Shown: positions 44,202-56,647, counted from the first letter of the stretch. The stretch is DNA of 64,000 nt from Sacculina carcini (GCA_916048095.2 OU696583.1:5258750-5322749), one strand, 5' to 3'. The notes: generated from the sequence alone by a model not told the origin. A program made the numbers and translations.

Positions 44202-44446
44202 TTCTTATTTATTCACTTTCATTAGTTGTGTCTTGTTCATTTCTGAAAGTCGTTTGGCCATTATCACTTGTGCACCCACCTGATTCGTTGCGTTCACACA
44301 AGTACAACAATATGAAAACCACTGTCAAATTGGATCACACAAGCACACGTCCGTACACGGCGAAGTCACAACACACACACGTACATACAAGAACCCAACC
44401 CAAGACATGATCGAATGGACAATATCATCTGGTGGACGGGCATGGG

Positions 44447-44687
44447 CAGAGCCGTTGCGAGGAATTATGCCCCCTCCCCCGAAGGCAACACTTGGGGCCC
44501 CATTATAAATAAAGCACCAAATAATGAATATATTTATTAGACATAATCACATAATACAAGCTCAGGTGAAAACATCTGAGCAAAAAGGTTAAGGCTATAC
44601 CTAATAAATATGATAATTTTTATATCATACGTGTAGCAACGGGGCCCCTAATCATTCGGGGCCCCCCGGCCGGGGGGTACGGGGGGC
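44447..44687. mobile_element. hAT-type MITE, family M1, copy 3, truncated
   Basis: It starts CAGAGCCGTTGCGAGG and follows copy 1 up to the G-run near the right end, then stops before the expected CGGCTCTG. The sequence passes directly into LINE A copy 4. It lacks the right terminus, so no duplication can be checked. Confidence 0.75.
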
Positions 44688-44689
44688 AG

Positions 44690-45295
44690 GAAGGAAGGAA
44701 AGGAAGCAGTAACTGTGCTCAAGACAGGGAAAAATAAGATAGCGAGGAGAATTGAAACAATCATGAAACGGAGAAATAGTTGAAACAATATCACAGAGGC
44801 GAAAGGAGAGAGAGAGTGAGAGACGGGATCAAATGAAATGTCAAAAAGGTAAAGGCGAAGACGAAGGCGGAATGACCGAAATGTAGAGGCGCGGGTGATA
44901 TGAGAGGGAAGAGAATTATACAAGCGAGGGGCGTAAAAGAAGAACGATTTAGAGGACCAGGAAGATTCGTTAGATGCACGAGGACAAGCGAGAGGAAGAG
45001 GGCGACGCGAAGAGTGTGAATCAGTGGGAGACAAAAGATTAGCAAGATAAGAAGGTTGGTAAGGATCATGCAGAAGCTTGTAAATGAGACAGCAAAGGCG
45101 AAAATGAATTCGTGGGATGATAGGAAGCCAGTAGAGTTGAAAAAGTAGGTGAGACGTGTGGCGAGAAAAGGTAGGATGAAAGACAAATCGACAAGATTGG
45201 TTGATCACACGCTGATGGATTAAGAGATGAGAACGAGGAGCACTAAAGTAAAGCGAGTTTCAGTAGTCTAACCTGGGAAAAATCAGATTTTTTTG
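44690..45295 (-). mobile_element. LINE A copy 4, 3' fragment
   Basis: The minus-strand frame at 45208-44648 carries 'LLFQLYWLPIIPRIHFRLCCLIYKLLH' and 'LYNSLPSHITRAS', the C-terminal domain of the LINE A RT, with a (CCTT)n-like tail at about 44688-44710. Everything upstream of the C-terminal domain is missing, so it is a strongly 5'-truncated copy. Its 3' end coincides with the truncated end of the M1 MITE. Confidence 0.78.
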
Positions 45296-46619
45296 ACAGC
45301 AAAATGCGAATGATTGCAGCTGTGTATGTGTACTCGGGATTGTTCTGTTGGCGTGTTAGCAGTCAATTGGCAAGCTCTACATTTATCGCAAGGTTCACAG
45401 GTATGTTTTCTATATTCCTGTATTTATTAATAAGAAAGGAATCAAATATGGAAAACGTTGGCATTAAATCAGTGTCAAAATGGGTAGTTGCGAAAAAGGT
45501 TCCTGGAGAAGGAATGCCATATACCCCTCTAAAAATATCTTCCGGGCTATGAAATTTCGCATCGTAATGTCAGGCTAGATTAGATTCAAGATATACCCCC
45601 CGATAACTTGACTTGGCGAAGGATAAGACACATACTGTAAATCCCGGCCAATAAACCAGAATATTCTTCCAAAATTGTACTCCATATTTTACATGATGGG
45701 CTTAATATATAGAGCTATTTAAGGTCAAACACATATTCTACCAAAGTTGTATTCATCCATAGGATCAAGCTGTACTTTATTATGTATTATATCAATGGTA
45801 ATAAGGTACAAATGTGTGCAATAGTTGGATGGAAAACGTAAATTAACACGTAAATGATAGGAAATAACATATTTTTTCAACAAATTGTATGTAGGATCAA
45901 ATTCAGTTTTTAAAGATACTACCAGAGAAAAGTTTATATTTTGGGTTGGCTTATTTGAACGTACTACTAATAGCCGAAAATTTCAGACATGAAACGTGGC
46001 ACGGGCTTAATGGACAGTTGGGCTTAGTGGCCGACATGTGGGGTGTACCTTCGATGTTTCAACCAAGTTTATACGAGTATAACTTCACGTATATGACATC
46101 AGAGTCATAAGAATCATTCATTCCCATCAAAGTTTTACATTATTGATGATTATTCCAGTGTTTTTTTAGGGTAGTCATGCCTACCAGTTTGGACACGAAT
46201 ATCCGCTCATTCATCTCTCTCACTGTGTCATCAATATCACCTGGGAGTGCGTATCTAATTGTTTGCCAACAAGGTCATCTAGCAGCGATGTATGCAAGGT
46301 TGAAATTGCCCACGCACATCTCTTGTAGTTATGCAATGACATGAGCGTAGATACTAGGGGATGTAGGGTGAATCACCCCAATGTCGGGATTTCTACCCGA
46401 TGATTATTTCCCGAATGTGCATGTGCCTATGAACGAAATTATATAAAAGTGATCTGCCAAGACAGTAGTTGGAGACATAGTTACACCACTGATTAAGTAA
46501 CAATCCAGATTTTTGAAAATGTAAAAATATGAGCAAGAGTGATGTCGTACTGTGCTACTAAGCATAGCTAATACCTTGAGCTGAGTTTTCTTTTCATGAC
46601 ATTTTATTTCATGCATAGC
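45296..46619. other. AT-rich spacer, no gene recognised
   Basis: I see no coding region or element with clear ends. Small words at 46340-46420 (CATGAGCGTAGATACTAGGGG, ACCCGATG) recall the G/C-run repeat at 39880. The right end supplies the target site of hAT-2. Confidence 0.4.
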
Positions 46620-47054
46620 ATGTAGACCAGTGGTTCTTAACCTTGCTGGAGGTACTGAACCCCACAAGTTCAATACATGCATTCATCGAACCCTTCGTAA
46701 TTGGAAAAATAAAACGTGCTTTTTTTCTTCAAATTCAAAACATGTATATAATATACTATATACTGTAATATACTATATACTATATATTATAACTATATAC
46801 TGTATTAGTGCACAAATTGTACCATATATCATTTGCACACAAAATCACTCTGTTCAAAGAACAAAACCAACAAAACATGAATTTCATACAAAAACAAAAA
46901 CATAATGAATACTTACTGCAAATCAATGTGACTTTTGCTGTTGCCTCTCAGAGACAATTTCAGAAATGCGTGACTTCGCCTTGGCAAGTGCCACTCTCAT
47001 ATCATATTCGCAACAAAGTCTGTTCCTTTTCTTCGTTTTTATGTCTACCATCAT

Positions 47055-47350
47055 TGTATGATGACGCGCGAGCGGAGTAGAGGGCATCATCGCTGTGACG
47101 ATGATGACGCACGGGGCGAAGGTAGAGTCAGTCGTTTGAGGGATTTCGCGGTGTGCGTGTGTGTCTGGGGTTGACGGGAGCGTTTCGGAGTGATGAGTGT
47201 TTTGCGTTGACAGTGTGCGTTGCTTATTATTTGTGTTGCGCTGGTTGCGTAGTGACTGCGCTGCATATTACATTCAAGTATTGTGTTATTTGCGTTGTTA
47301 TTCGTGCGAAACGTATCCAAGCGTGGTTAAACTTAACGTCGCCAGTTACA
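47055..47350 (+). repeat. 5' LTR of the nested element
   Basis: It begins TGTATGATGACGCGC and ends CGTCGCCAGTTACA, and matches 50808-51103 with about 16 differences. Confidence 0.92.
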
Positions 47351-50300
47351 AGCTATTTCGGCACCATGGCAAGTCACAGTGATAATGCGGGGCACCATTG
47401 ATGCCTGATGTGTTCGCCAATATGGTGCAGTTCGACACACGTTTGATCCCAGAATTTGACGGGCATAATTTGCCTGTCATTGAGTGGTTGGAAAAGGCTG
47501 AACTTGTTTGTCGCCTGCGAGGAGTGGATCGCTTGCAAGATATTTTGCCCCTCAGATTCTCTGGTGGTGCATTTAGTGTTTATCAGCAGTTGAGTCTCGA
47601 AGACAAAAAAGACATTGAAAAAATCAAGCTGGCATTGCTGACGGCTTTTGCGGTAGATAAATTTCCAGTCTACGAGCTGTTCATCAGCAGAAAATTCCTG
47701 TGAGAAGAGCCAGTGGACGTGTTCCTAGCCGAATTATGAAATTTGGCTACGTTGTTTGGTTGAATCAGCGACAGTGCTATGCTTTGCGCTTTTGTTGCCG
47801 GCCTACCTGAAGATACGCGCCACGCTATATGAGCCTCATCTCGCGCACATAACCTGGATCTTGTTGAAGTAGTATCCCGCGCACTATCTCTGCTAATTGA
47901 GGAGACTGTTGGTGTGGCACCCGCCGCGCGTCATGCAAATCCAGAGTCAAACAAGAGGTCGGTCACGTGTTATCGGTGCAGCGAGGTCGGTCATATTGGT
48001 CGTGTATGCCCTACCAATAGGAAGAACCTCATCTGTTATCGCTGCCACAAACCCGGACACGTATCGAAGGTTTGTTCGGGAAACGGCGTTGGAGAGTTGA
48101 TGTGAGCGCTAGTCTCCTCTCCACGAAGCCTGCAATGAGCGCTGTACCCATTACGCAGCTGTTAGTCGACGGTGTTACGTGTAGCGCGCTGGTAGATACA
48201 GGTTGTACTTGTACGCTAGTTCACAGTGATTTCTGTGCTCGGTGGGAACCTAGTGGGATGAGTATGCTAACCATCAGTGGCCAGCGCTTCACGTGTAGTG
48301 GTTTTGCTAACGTCACAATTGCAGTTCCTGGCAGTGATGCTAATCCCGTGAATTTGGACGCTGTCGTGACAAAGCGCAGGCCGTTAGGTATAGATGTCGT
48401 TCTTGGTATGGATGCAATTAGAGCATTGGGAGGAGTGACGGTCCGTGCACCTAACAGGTTGAATTTTGGTGACTGTTCGGCATTAGTTCCAAAGCAGAGT
48501 CACGTGGTGGCGGCGCGCGCCGAGGTAGGAGGTGCGGCTATTCACATATATAGAGCTGATTTCGAGGTGACTTACGATGCAAAAAACCGAGTCTGGACGG
48601 CTTCATGGAAGTGGACGGGCGGCATCCAACCTGTTTTGAGAAATTCAATAGCAGAGTACATAATATCTGATGATGTACGTGAAGATTATGAAGCTGAGAT
48701 TAACCGTTGGATTGAGGCCGGCTGGTTGTTGAAATACAACGAAAAAACTATGGGCCCAGTAAAAGGCACTATACCGTTGATGGCTGTTGTGCAGTCAAAC
48801 AAAAAGAAAGTGCGCCCTGTGATGGATTTCCGAGAAATTAATGGACACGTATCGGCTTTTACAGCGGAAGCGGATATATGTGCGGCTAAACTACGAGAAT
48901 GGCGTAGATTAGGCAGGAAAGTGGCACTTCTAGATCTGGAGAAAGCTTACTTACAGGTGCGTGTAAGCACACAGTTATGGCCGTACCAAACTGCTATGGT
49001 GAAGGGTGTACGTTACTGTTTGACGCGTCTTGGATTTGGCTTAAACGTTGCGCCTCTCATTATGAAGACAGTGATCAATGCAGCACTGGAGCAGGACACC
49101 CGAATCGCTTGCGCTGCGTCGGCATACATCGATGATATCGTCGTGAACGAGACTGTCGCATCCGCTGAAGAAGTGAGGAATCATTTGTTGAGACACGGAC
49201 TTAATTTCAATCCTGCGGAGCGCATGGGTGGTAATGACGTAGGAGTGCGTGTGCTGGGTGTGCGTGTTTACCCGACAAATGAAGGTATCGAATGGCGACG
49301 AGACAATGGCCCATGTGACGTTCCGAGCAAGCTCACTAGGCGTTCAATTTTCTCAATGTGAGGGCGAATTGTGAGTCATCTCCCTGTATGCGGCTCGTTG
49401 AGAGTAGCCGCCGCTTACCTCAAAAGAAAGGCGAATGCAGTGTCATCATCCTGGGACTCAAAGATTGACGACGAAGAGGTAGCCACTATGGCTGTAGAGC
49501 TAATGCAAAGAGTGCGCCAGAATGAGCCTGCTGAGGGCCGATGGGATGTGAGCGGGACCACCGCCGATGTGTAGGTCGACGCAAGTTCTCTGGCATTGGG
49601 AGCATTGATAGAGATAGACATTGATAGACGTCTGTGTCATAGAAGATGCGACCTGGTTGAGAAAAGACGCAGCGATGCATATCAATATGGCAGAGCTGGA
49701 CGCGGCCCAGAATGGCTCTAAATCTGGCTTTACTCTGGGGGATGAAACAGGTGAGACTAAAGACGGACTCAAAGGTGGTTTTCGGGTGTTTAACGGATGT
49801 TATCTCCGGCAAATGCCGAATAAAGACCAAAGCCGCGTCCGAGATGTTGATCAGGCGGAGGTTATCTGTTATCCAGGCAACGGTGGAAGAGTGTGGTGTG
49901 CAACTGGAAGTGTGCTTCGTCAGCTCGGCGGAGAATAAAGCAGACACTCTGACAAGAATTCCGCGGAAATGGATGTTGACTGGTCACATCGCATGTGCTA
50001 CGGTTGATTCCGCTCATGATGACGATGTGCGCCGCCTACATGAGACATGTGGGTACCCAGGAGTGAATCTCACCCTCTATTTTGCGAGGAAACGGTGGTC
50101 GTTTGTGACTCGGAGGCAAGTGCGGCGTGTGGTTTCCAATTGTGAGGCGTGTCAGTCTGTGGATCCTGCGTCTGTGCGTTGGACTCAAGGTCAATTGGAG
50201 ATTGCAGAGACGTGGTCAAGGTTGGCAATGGACGTGACGCACGTGAATCAGAACCAATATTTAACCTTGGTTGATTGCGGCCCATCTCGCTTTGCGTTTT

Positions 50301-50807
50301 GGAGTCGGCTGCACAGACAAGACAGCTTTGCGGTTATACAAGTATTGGAAACGGTGTTGTGTGAGCGTGGTGCTCCCAACGAGTTACTCACAGACAATGC
50401 TAATGCCTTCAGAAGTTCCGCATTTCAACATGGAAGTTGAGGACAACGCGCACGATGATGATGCTCGTATCATTGTACTCAATCGCCGTGTTGAATCAAG
50501 TGGTGAAGTGACGCAATCGCCGCCCGAGTATGGTGATCGTACAGAAAATTTGCTTGAGTGGTCGTCGGAGGTAGGCTAGCCACCTCTTCGGCGTAGTTCA
50601 AGACAACGCCGGCGAAACGTATGTCCGTGTAACTGTGAGTCATGAGTTGAACATTTGTACTATGAATGTGTTTCCAGTTTTTGCTATAAATGTGTTTCTT
50701 CTTGATCGTTGAATTTAAATCGTCTTGATCGTTTAAGTGCAGTTGAAGGCTCATTTAGTTATTTTGATGATCAGTATCATTTTGTGATCTTGATGATCAG
50801 GGGGTGA

Positions 50808-51103
50808 TGTATGATGACGCGCAAGCGGAGTAGAGGGCTTCATCGCTGTGCCTATAATGACGCACGGGGCGAAGGTAGAGTCAGTCGTTTGAGGGATTTT
50901 GCGGTGTGCGTGTATATCTGGGGGTGACGGGAGCGTTTCGGAGTGATGAGTGTTTTGCGTTGACAGTGTGCGTTGCTTATTATTTGTGTTGCACTGGTTG
51001 CGTAGTGACTGTGTTGCATATTACATTCAAGTGTTGCGTTATTCGCGTTGTTATTCGTGCGAAACGTATACAAGCGTGGTTAAACTTAACGTCGCCAGTT
51101 ACA
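50808..51103 (+). repeat. 3' LTR of the nested element
   Basis: It is 296 bp, bounded by a polypurine tract on the left and by the ATCAT duplication on the right, and matches the 5' LTR along its whole length. Confidence 0.92.
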
Positions 51104-53277
51104 ATCATCGAAAAGGACTGCTCACAAAGATATGTCGTAACAAACGGTAATAGTATCTCGAGGGCTTTCTTAGCAATACGAGGGTACGCTGCGATTCGGT
51201 GACACCAAAACGTTGACAGCGTCGTTGTTCTGAAGAGTTGCTGTTGAATCTGAGTCTGCTGCAGTTTAATGATTTCGTCCAAGTATTCATCATTGACATC
51301 TGCTGCCGCAACACTAGACGTGAACTGCTTTCTCACCCTTGCTGAATATGATTATCTGGTGGGTAAGTATTCGTCAAGAGACTCTGCGAGCTCATCTAAG
51401 TGCATGGCAATTGCTTGCTTCATTTCCCCGGGTACAGAAATGTCTCCGATATCGGACACGTCTTCGATCTTACTTACACAGTCATCCAGCAGGGGAAAGT
51501 TTGCAAAGTTATAATTATCCGTTCGTCTTTTCCATAACGGTAGCTTTTTTGAAAATCCCTCAGATTTTCTTCCATTTCGATGATGTTGACTCCACCGCCT
51601 TGCATCTGTTGATTGAGGTGATTGAGAGTATCTAAGAGAGCGGCCACGAACGCCAAAATGAGAATGTACTAAGAATTTTCGAAGTAATCTGCATGACAAT
51701 GTAGGTGCTCTCGCAAAAGCATGGCTAATTCCACACGCATGGCAATAACACGATTCAGCACCTTTCCCCGGGATAACCAGCGAACGTTTGGATGGTACAG
51801 AAGTACTTCGAATTCAGACCCAATTCCATTACACAGCTCTCTGAAGATGCGGTGCTTCAGATCACCATTTCGCACGTAGTTCACACATTCCACTACAATT
51901 TTTAATAGTTTTACGAGTTTTGGAGGCAAGATTTTTGTTGCCAATGCATGCCTGTGCAGAACACAGTGCGTAACAATGATATATGGTGCACCGGCTTTCA
52001 CCAGCGAACAGAAACCAAGTTTTTGTCTCAGCATGACTGGATCTCCGTCCGAACAAACTGCAGAAACCATATCCCACGAAAGATCGTTGTGTCTGAAGAA
52101 TTCATCGACAAGTTTCTTCACGTCGGCTGCTTTAGTTGTTGTTGTGAGAGGCCTACAAAATATAAATCTTCATTTATCATGTCGTCTTTCACATAGCGCA
52201 CAAACACTGCAAGTTGGCTTAAACTGGAAACATCGGTGGTATCGTCGAGTTGGAGGCTGAATTTTGCTGGGCTTGAAATCAGATCTGCAACTACATGAGC
52301 TAAGATATCATTGCTCATGTCATCTATTCTGCTGCCGATGCTGTCATTTGAAAGAGGAATGTGGGAAAACTTATTTTTAGCAGCTTTTCCCAGCTTGATA
52401 TTCGCCATCTTCAACGCTGCTGGTTTTACTAGTGTTTCACCAATGGTTTGCGGTTTGCCCTGTTTTGCAATCAGGTACGCAACTTCGTATGATGCTGTTA
52501 AGACCGGTTTGTCGATGGGTACAAATCAGAAAGTAGGTAGAGTAGCCTTTTCATCGAATCTGGCTCTCTTCACCTTGAATTGATCAAGCGTTGTGTTCCT
52601 GTGTTTCCCATCTCCATGCAGCTTTAGGAAGTGTTCTCTTAGTTTTGCCGGTGCCAGACTAGAATTGCTCAACTTGGCATTGCAAATCATGCACTGAGGA
52701 CGCTGACTCCCATCACGGTCCGTTATACATGTGAATCCATACTGTACGTATTCGTCCGACCACTTCCTTTTTTGCTGGACATAGTTAGTATCAAGGGTTT
52801 GAAGTATTGAAAGGTAAATCACACATCGCGTAAGATCACGACAGTCACAAGTCGACTACTGAGTGGATCGAGTTGCCTGCAGCACAGATATCAAGGTCAA
52901 GCGATGTGGCGTGATCAGTAGCAGCTAATGATGGTCAAGCAGAGCGTGACGTCACGAATCATACGAGTGGGGTGAACCAAACCGCCGAACCCCTGGAACT
53001 GACTCACCGAACCCCTGGGGTTCGATCGAACCCATGTTAACAACCACTGATGTAGACATTTCTTCAAGTAGCGGTTCCAGACGTTATTTTTACGGTTCTT
53101 GGGTCAAGTTTTATGTATATTTTTGGACGATTACTTATAAATTACTATTACCACTGCGATCACCATTGTATAAAGTTTTTCGCTCACAATGTTTGCCTGC
53201 AGATTGATATGTGAGCATTGGAAATGTCTGAGAGTGGTGGTAAATGACCGGACATAAGAAAATATTTCGGAACCTCT

Positions 53278-55070
53278 GTGTCGAATAATGATAAGTCCCG
53301 AAATATATCTGGCACCAGTCTTCTCGTTGCTAAAATTAATAGTCAAGCTGCTGAGCCCAATCAAATGACAATGGGGGACATTGATGGTACGTCAGTTGAA
53401 GATGCTGAGCCAAATCAAATGGCAATGGTGGACAGTGCGAGTACATCAGTTGAAGCTGCTGAGCCCAATCAAATGGCAATGGTGGACAGTGCTGGCAAAA
53501 AATTCCGTAATTCTCCTAATCAACCGAATGTCAACGACATTCCACCACTACAAACAAAAACACAGCGCATTTGTTTCTAGAACAAATTGTACACAATCTA
53601 CAATTGGATCCATTACGAGGCAAGCTTGAAAACAGTATGTGTTTCACCTGTGCCAAAGCGCACAGTATGGGCTTATTCACTGTGAAGTTTGGGCAATCAG
53701 TGGAAAACACCTTCATTAGCCGTGGATTTGGCAACTGGAAAAAAGCACTGTGTAAGTTCCGTGAGCACGAGATTTCCTATCAGCATAGATTTGCCACCTC
53801 CCAGTTGTATGCGGTGGAGACAAAACCGGTGAACAGTATCATTGATGACGGTAAAAGAAAGCAGCAACAAACACTTGCCTCACACAAAGCCTCAGCATAC
53901 ACTTGCCTCACAAAACTGTTCACTTGTGCTCGTTACCTGCTGCGTCAAGGACTGCCGTTTCGGGGCAAGGATAAGCTGGAATGAAACTTTTACCAGCTTG
54001 CAAGTATGATTGCTGCTGACGAAAATGAGCTACGGTGTCACATGCAGAGGCCAACCAGCTTCGTATCTCCAAAGTACAAAATGAAATCATCGATATATTC
54101 TGTCATCATATACTGAGGATTTTGGCAAAATCAATCAAAGAGGACCAATTCTTTGGAGTTATTGTTGACGGAACACAGGACATAAGTGGCATAGAACAAG
54201 AGTCCATCTGCATCCGACAGATTGATTATAACCTGACAATCAGCGAGTTATTTGTCGGAATGTATAATACTCCAAACACCACGGGAGAGATTATCTGCAA
54301 AGTGGTATTAGATGTACTCACCAGACTCGGCCTTCCGCTCTCAGCTTTAAGAGCCCAAACATACGGTGGTGCTGCAAATATGAGCGGTGCGTATAAGGGA
54401 TGTCAAGCGAGAATATTGCAGCAGCAGCCACTGGCCATGTACTTTCATTGTGGAACTCACCCGATCAATCTGATCATGCAGAAGGCCCTAGATGTTATTT
54501 TCTGCGTACGTGACGCAATACAGTGGGTACATGAGCTGGGAGTGCTATTGCACAGGTTTGGAAAATTCAAGGTTAGTACAAGTGATACAAAACACTATGT
54601 TATCTAGCAGTGACAATTTCCTAGCATCGTATAGTAATTTGTAATATTTGCATCCAAGTGTTGGAAAAAATTGTGTCATCATATGAGCATTGTCGAGAGC
54701 ATATCAAGTATTTGAAAGGACTCACCATATTTTGGTTTTTCAGAGCATTAGATTTAGTTGACAATAATATACAAATGAAGTAGTCATCCGAGACAGATAA
54801 AACGCAAAACTTGCACGTATGCAGAAATTGTTTATATGTTTGATGCGATTCAGAATTCGACCTTAAACAAAAATCGAACAAGGAAATTAAACTTGAAACA
54901 AGCGCATGCTGATGTCTTTATTGCAGTCAATGTTCAAAGAGATCGTGGTGTCTGAAACCCTCCTGCTCGTCAAATTCGGCCACTGTGTCCTACTCGTTGG
55001 TTGCGCCGCTCACAACCCGTCGTTAGTGCCATTAAGCAATACCGCTTGATTTTAGACTATTTCGTTGTCT
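53278..55070 (+). pseudogene. hAT-3: ZMYM1-like hAT transposase relic with an intron
   Basis: The plus strand encodes a TTF-type zinc-finger hAT transposase of the ZMYM1-like group. Recognisable blocks are 'SMCFTCAKAHSMGLFTVKFG' and 'FGNWKKALCKFREHEISYQH' (the TTF finger, about 53630-53790), 'RQGLPFRGKDKLE', 'FGVIVDGTQDISGIEQESI' (first catalytic Asp, about 54150), 'LRAQTYGGAANMSGAYKGCQA' (second) and 'HCGTHPINLIMQKAL'. After a likely intron (54572-54926) the frame continues 'SMFKEIVVSET' and, one frameshift later, 'CPTRWLRRSQPVVSAIKQY'. The N-terminal frame (53278-53580) has a threefold internal repeat ('EPNQMAMVDSA'). At least three frameshifts break the gene, and the C-terminal third is missing. 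No terminal repeats were found. Confidence 0.8.
54572..54926 (+). other. Probable intron in the hAT-3 transposase
   Basis: The exon ends TTCAAG and the intron starts GTTAGT. It ends GATGTCTTTATTGCAG, and the next codons (SMFKEIVV) fit the protein family in phase. The 355-bp intron is AT-rich. It is the only convincing internal coding intron in the window. Confidence 0.6.
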
Positions 55071-56640
55071 GGTCAGGCTTCGCCCTGCTACTGGTAACCG
55101 TGTAATTCCAGTACAACCAGATTCATGGTCGAGTCGTCGGCGACTAAACCGGCTCCCCCACTGTTCTGCAGTGAGGAGGGTGGCTAGACACCCGACAGGA
55201 AAAAAACAAAACCTGTTTCAAGGGCAGATGAGCTATCTGATAGCCAACGGCCATCTAGCATGTTACAGTTTGCAAACGTGTTTTCATTTTTCTATTTGTG
55301 CCTACTCCCTGCTCGCTGTGATGTTCCTGTCGGCTGTCTTTTTCGCGCCTGTGTATAAATATGTGCGCTATATTGAATATATGTTGTTGTTGTTGTTATT
55401 TGGCTGAAATGGCTGAAACCGGCAGCGGCGACGCTAGAACAGCAGCAGTGGGCCTCCATGACAGATTCAGCAAAGGAGTGACGTTTCTGGGATTGTGCAT
55501 TGCTGAAAAAAGTGTTAGGGAGGCGGTCCCTTTTGTCCACAGGTCGAAAGTGCCACAAAATTATGCCGCTCTCACACTCTTTCTACGCGCGCCACAGTGG
55601 CCGCGCTCGAGTGGCGTAGCTGATGCGTGCGTAATGAGTCATGGTCGTTTTTGTCCACTCTCAGTGGTTTTCAAACTTGGTGTATGTGGTCAAATTGTCC
55701 ACACGCGTGATACGGCTCAAGCGATGCTCTATTTGACAGTGTTGAGCGTCGGCGTGATCGATGCATATTGTGATTGAGTTAACTAAATTTGCTATTCGCT
55801 CAAGAGCTAATATATATATATATTTTATATGCTAAGTCCAATTCAATATTTTATATGCAGGGTTGCACTATACGGATTCAGGGTAAGACACGTTGATATG
55901 ATCATTATTGAGTATATGCGTATTATGTCAGCTCGTGTTGTATATGAATATGCTTCCAAATATCTTCTACGTCGAGCACGCTACTATTTACGCGCGCTGC
56001 TATTTACGTCGAGCACGAACGTACCAGTTTAAATAATCTGTCAAAACTCTCATCACAAAATAGCTGTAGCAAACCGAAAGCTGTATTATACGTACTCGTA
56101 TAAGCGTATTGGAAAAATAGACATGTACAAAATAACTCAATAGCACCAAAACAATACTTTAGCTGCCACTTCGCTATCTTTCATTGTCGCAGCAGGTATT
56201 ACGTTCTTCGACTATTTCCTTGTGATGCACAACAGCCAGGATTAAGAATATGTGCCTTGGGAATATACAGATTTAACAGTCATGGGACCTCCAACAAACC
56301 GGGTATCCGAATTCAAGACATTGGAAGGGGAAACCGCCTCTTATTCTTCTACTTGTCCTCTTATCTATAATTCGCCGTATATTATTCATAAGCAGGGCCA
56401 ATTTAATTCCAAATTCACTTAGCGAGACTGAAATGCCGGCATAAAATACTATCTCTCGTATAACGATAGACATAATGCAATTCGTCTTGACCATCGCCGC
56501 CATCCAGTCCAACGAATCGTATTTAGACCAAGTTAGCATTGACAGGACAAATGGGTGACTTAACGATTCAAACTCGTCTAATTGTTTCGAATAATCGCTT
56601 GAATTAATTGCTTAGATGTGACGAATGAATTTATGAGCGC
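55071..56640. other. Spacer with no recognised gene
   Basis: A GC-richer block at 55070-55330 (with GTGAGGAGGGTGGCTAGACACC) looks like part of a repeat 3' end and is followed by a GTT run at 55384-55398. A 138-codon plus frame at 55361-55777 has no recognisable family and starts in the GTT run, so I do not call it. A TA run occurs near 55810-55824. Two neighbouring near-repeats of TTTACG(CG)TCGAGCACG lie at 55970-56025. Confidence 0.35.
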
Positions 56641-56647
56641 TGTAGTA

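Larger units (their letters stand above)
40178..44440 (-). mobile_element. LINE G: nearly full-length two-ORF LINE
   Basis: The minus strand carries an open ORF1 (44201-43521), an ORF2 that overlaps it by 22 bp, and a 3' untranslated region ending with AATAAA followed by a (CT)n tail at about 40178-40195. ORF2 has an intact endonuclease and RT. Only its C-terminal part is damaged: by a frameshift, a 48-bp tandem duplication and a stop. With roughly 240 bp of 5' leader before the MITE at 44447, the element is close to full length. It is the best-preserved autonomous LINE here and probably a fairly recent arrival. The RT style ('VRQ.SPTSCVLFTIYMNEL', a DD box written MMDD) belongs to a widespread animal group that I cannot place to clade. 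Confidence 0.85.
47055..51103 (+). mobile_element. LTR retrotransposon fossil (Ty3/gypsy-like) nested in hAT-2
   Basis: The element is 4,049 bp long with two 296-bp LTRs and a perfect 5-bp duplication ATCAT (47050-47054 and 51104-51108). Parts in order are gag with two CCHC knuckles (about 47400-48100), an aspartic protease-like 'VDTGC' block (about 48190), reverse transcriptase with 'YIDDIV' (about 48780-49200), and integrase (about 50000-50420), with a GATCAGGGGGTGA polypurine tract before the right LTR. It is broken, with several breaks. The LTRs differ at about 16 of 296 sites (near 5%), so it is moderately old but younger than hAT-2, into which it inserted. The pol style places it in Ty3/gypsy broadly; the clade is not determined. 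Confidence 0.9.
46930..52822 (-). pseudogene. hAT-2 transposase relic (ZBED5/SCAND3-like), split by the LTR element
   Basis: It opens with 'QQKRKWSDEYVQYGF' and a BED finger (C-x2-C in 'CMIC', H-x4-H in 'HFLKLH'). The RNase-H-like core follows, with 'SLQLDDTTDVSSLSQL' (first catalytic Asp), 'VCSDGDPVML' (second Asp) and the C-terminal 'TYLCEQSFSM' dimerisation block. The last 35 or so codons lie beyond the LTR element at 47049-46930, where 'KKRNRLCCEYDMRVAL' is readable. Besides this insertion there is an in-frame TGA at 52526-52528 and three or four frameshifts (near 52140, 51690, 51580 and 51350). The type is that of the domesticated vertebrate ZBED5/SCAND3 genes, but terminal repeats and decay show a transposon here. 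Confidence 0.85.
46628..53049 (-). mobile_element. hAT-2: BED-finger hAT transposon carrying a nested LTR element
   Basis: The left end CAGTGGTTCTTAACC and the complement of the right end CAGTGGTTGTTAACA form an imperfect terminal inverted repeat. A perfect 8-bp duplication ATGTAGAC flanks them (46620-46627 and 53050-53057). Without the 4,049-bp LTR element inside (47055-51103, plus its 5-bp duplication), hAT-2 would be about 2.4 kb. The transposase runs on the minus strand from about 52830 to 46930. A second copy of its 5' region lies at 57978-58242 with only about six differences in 265 bp, so the family was recently active. Confidence 0.92.

Noticed and set aside
53571-54607. Reading the ZMYM1-like frames as a host ZMYM1 gene
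   Set aside because: The order of blocks is that of hAT transposases with a TTF finger, the frames are broken, and the setting is wholly transposon-derived.
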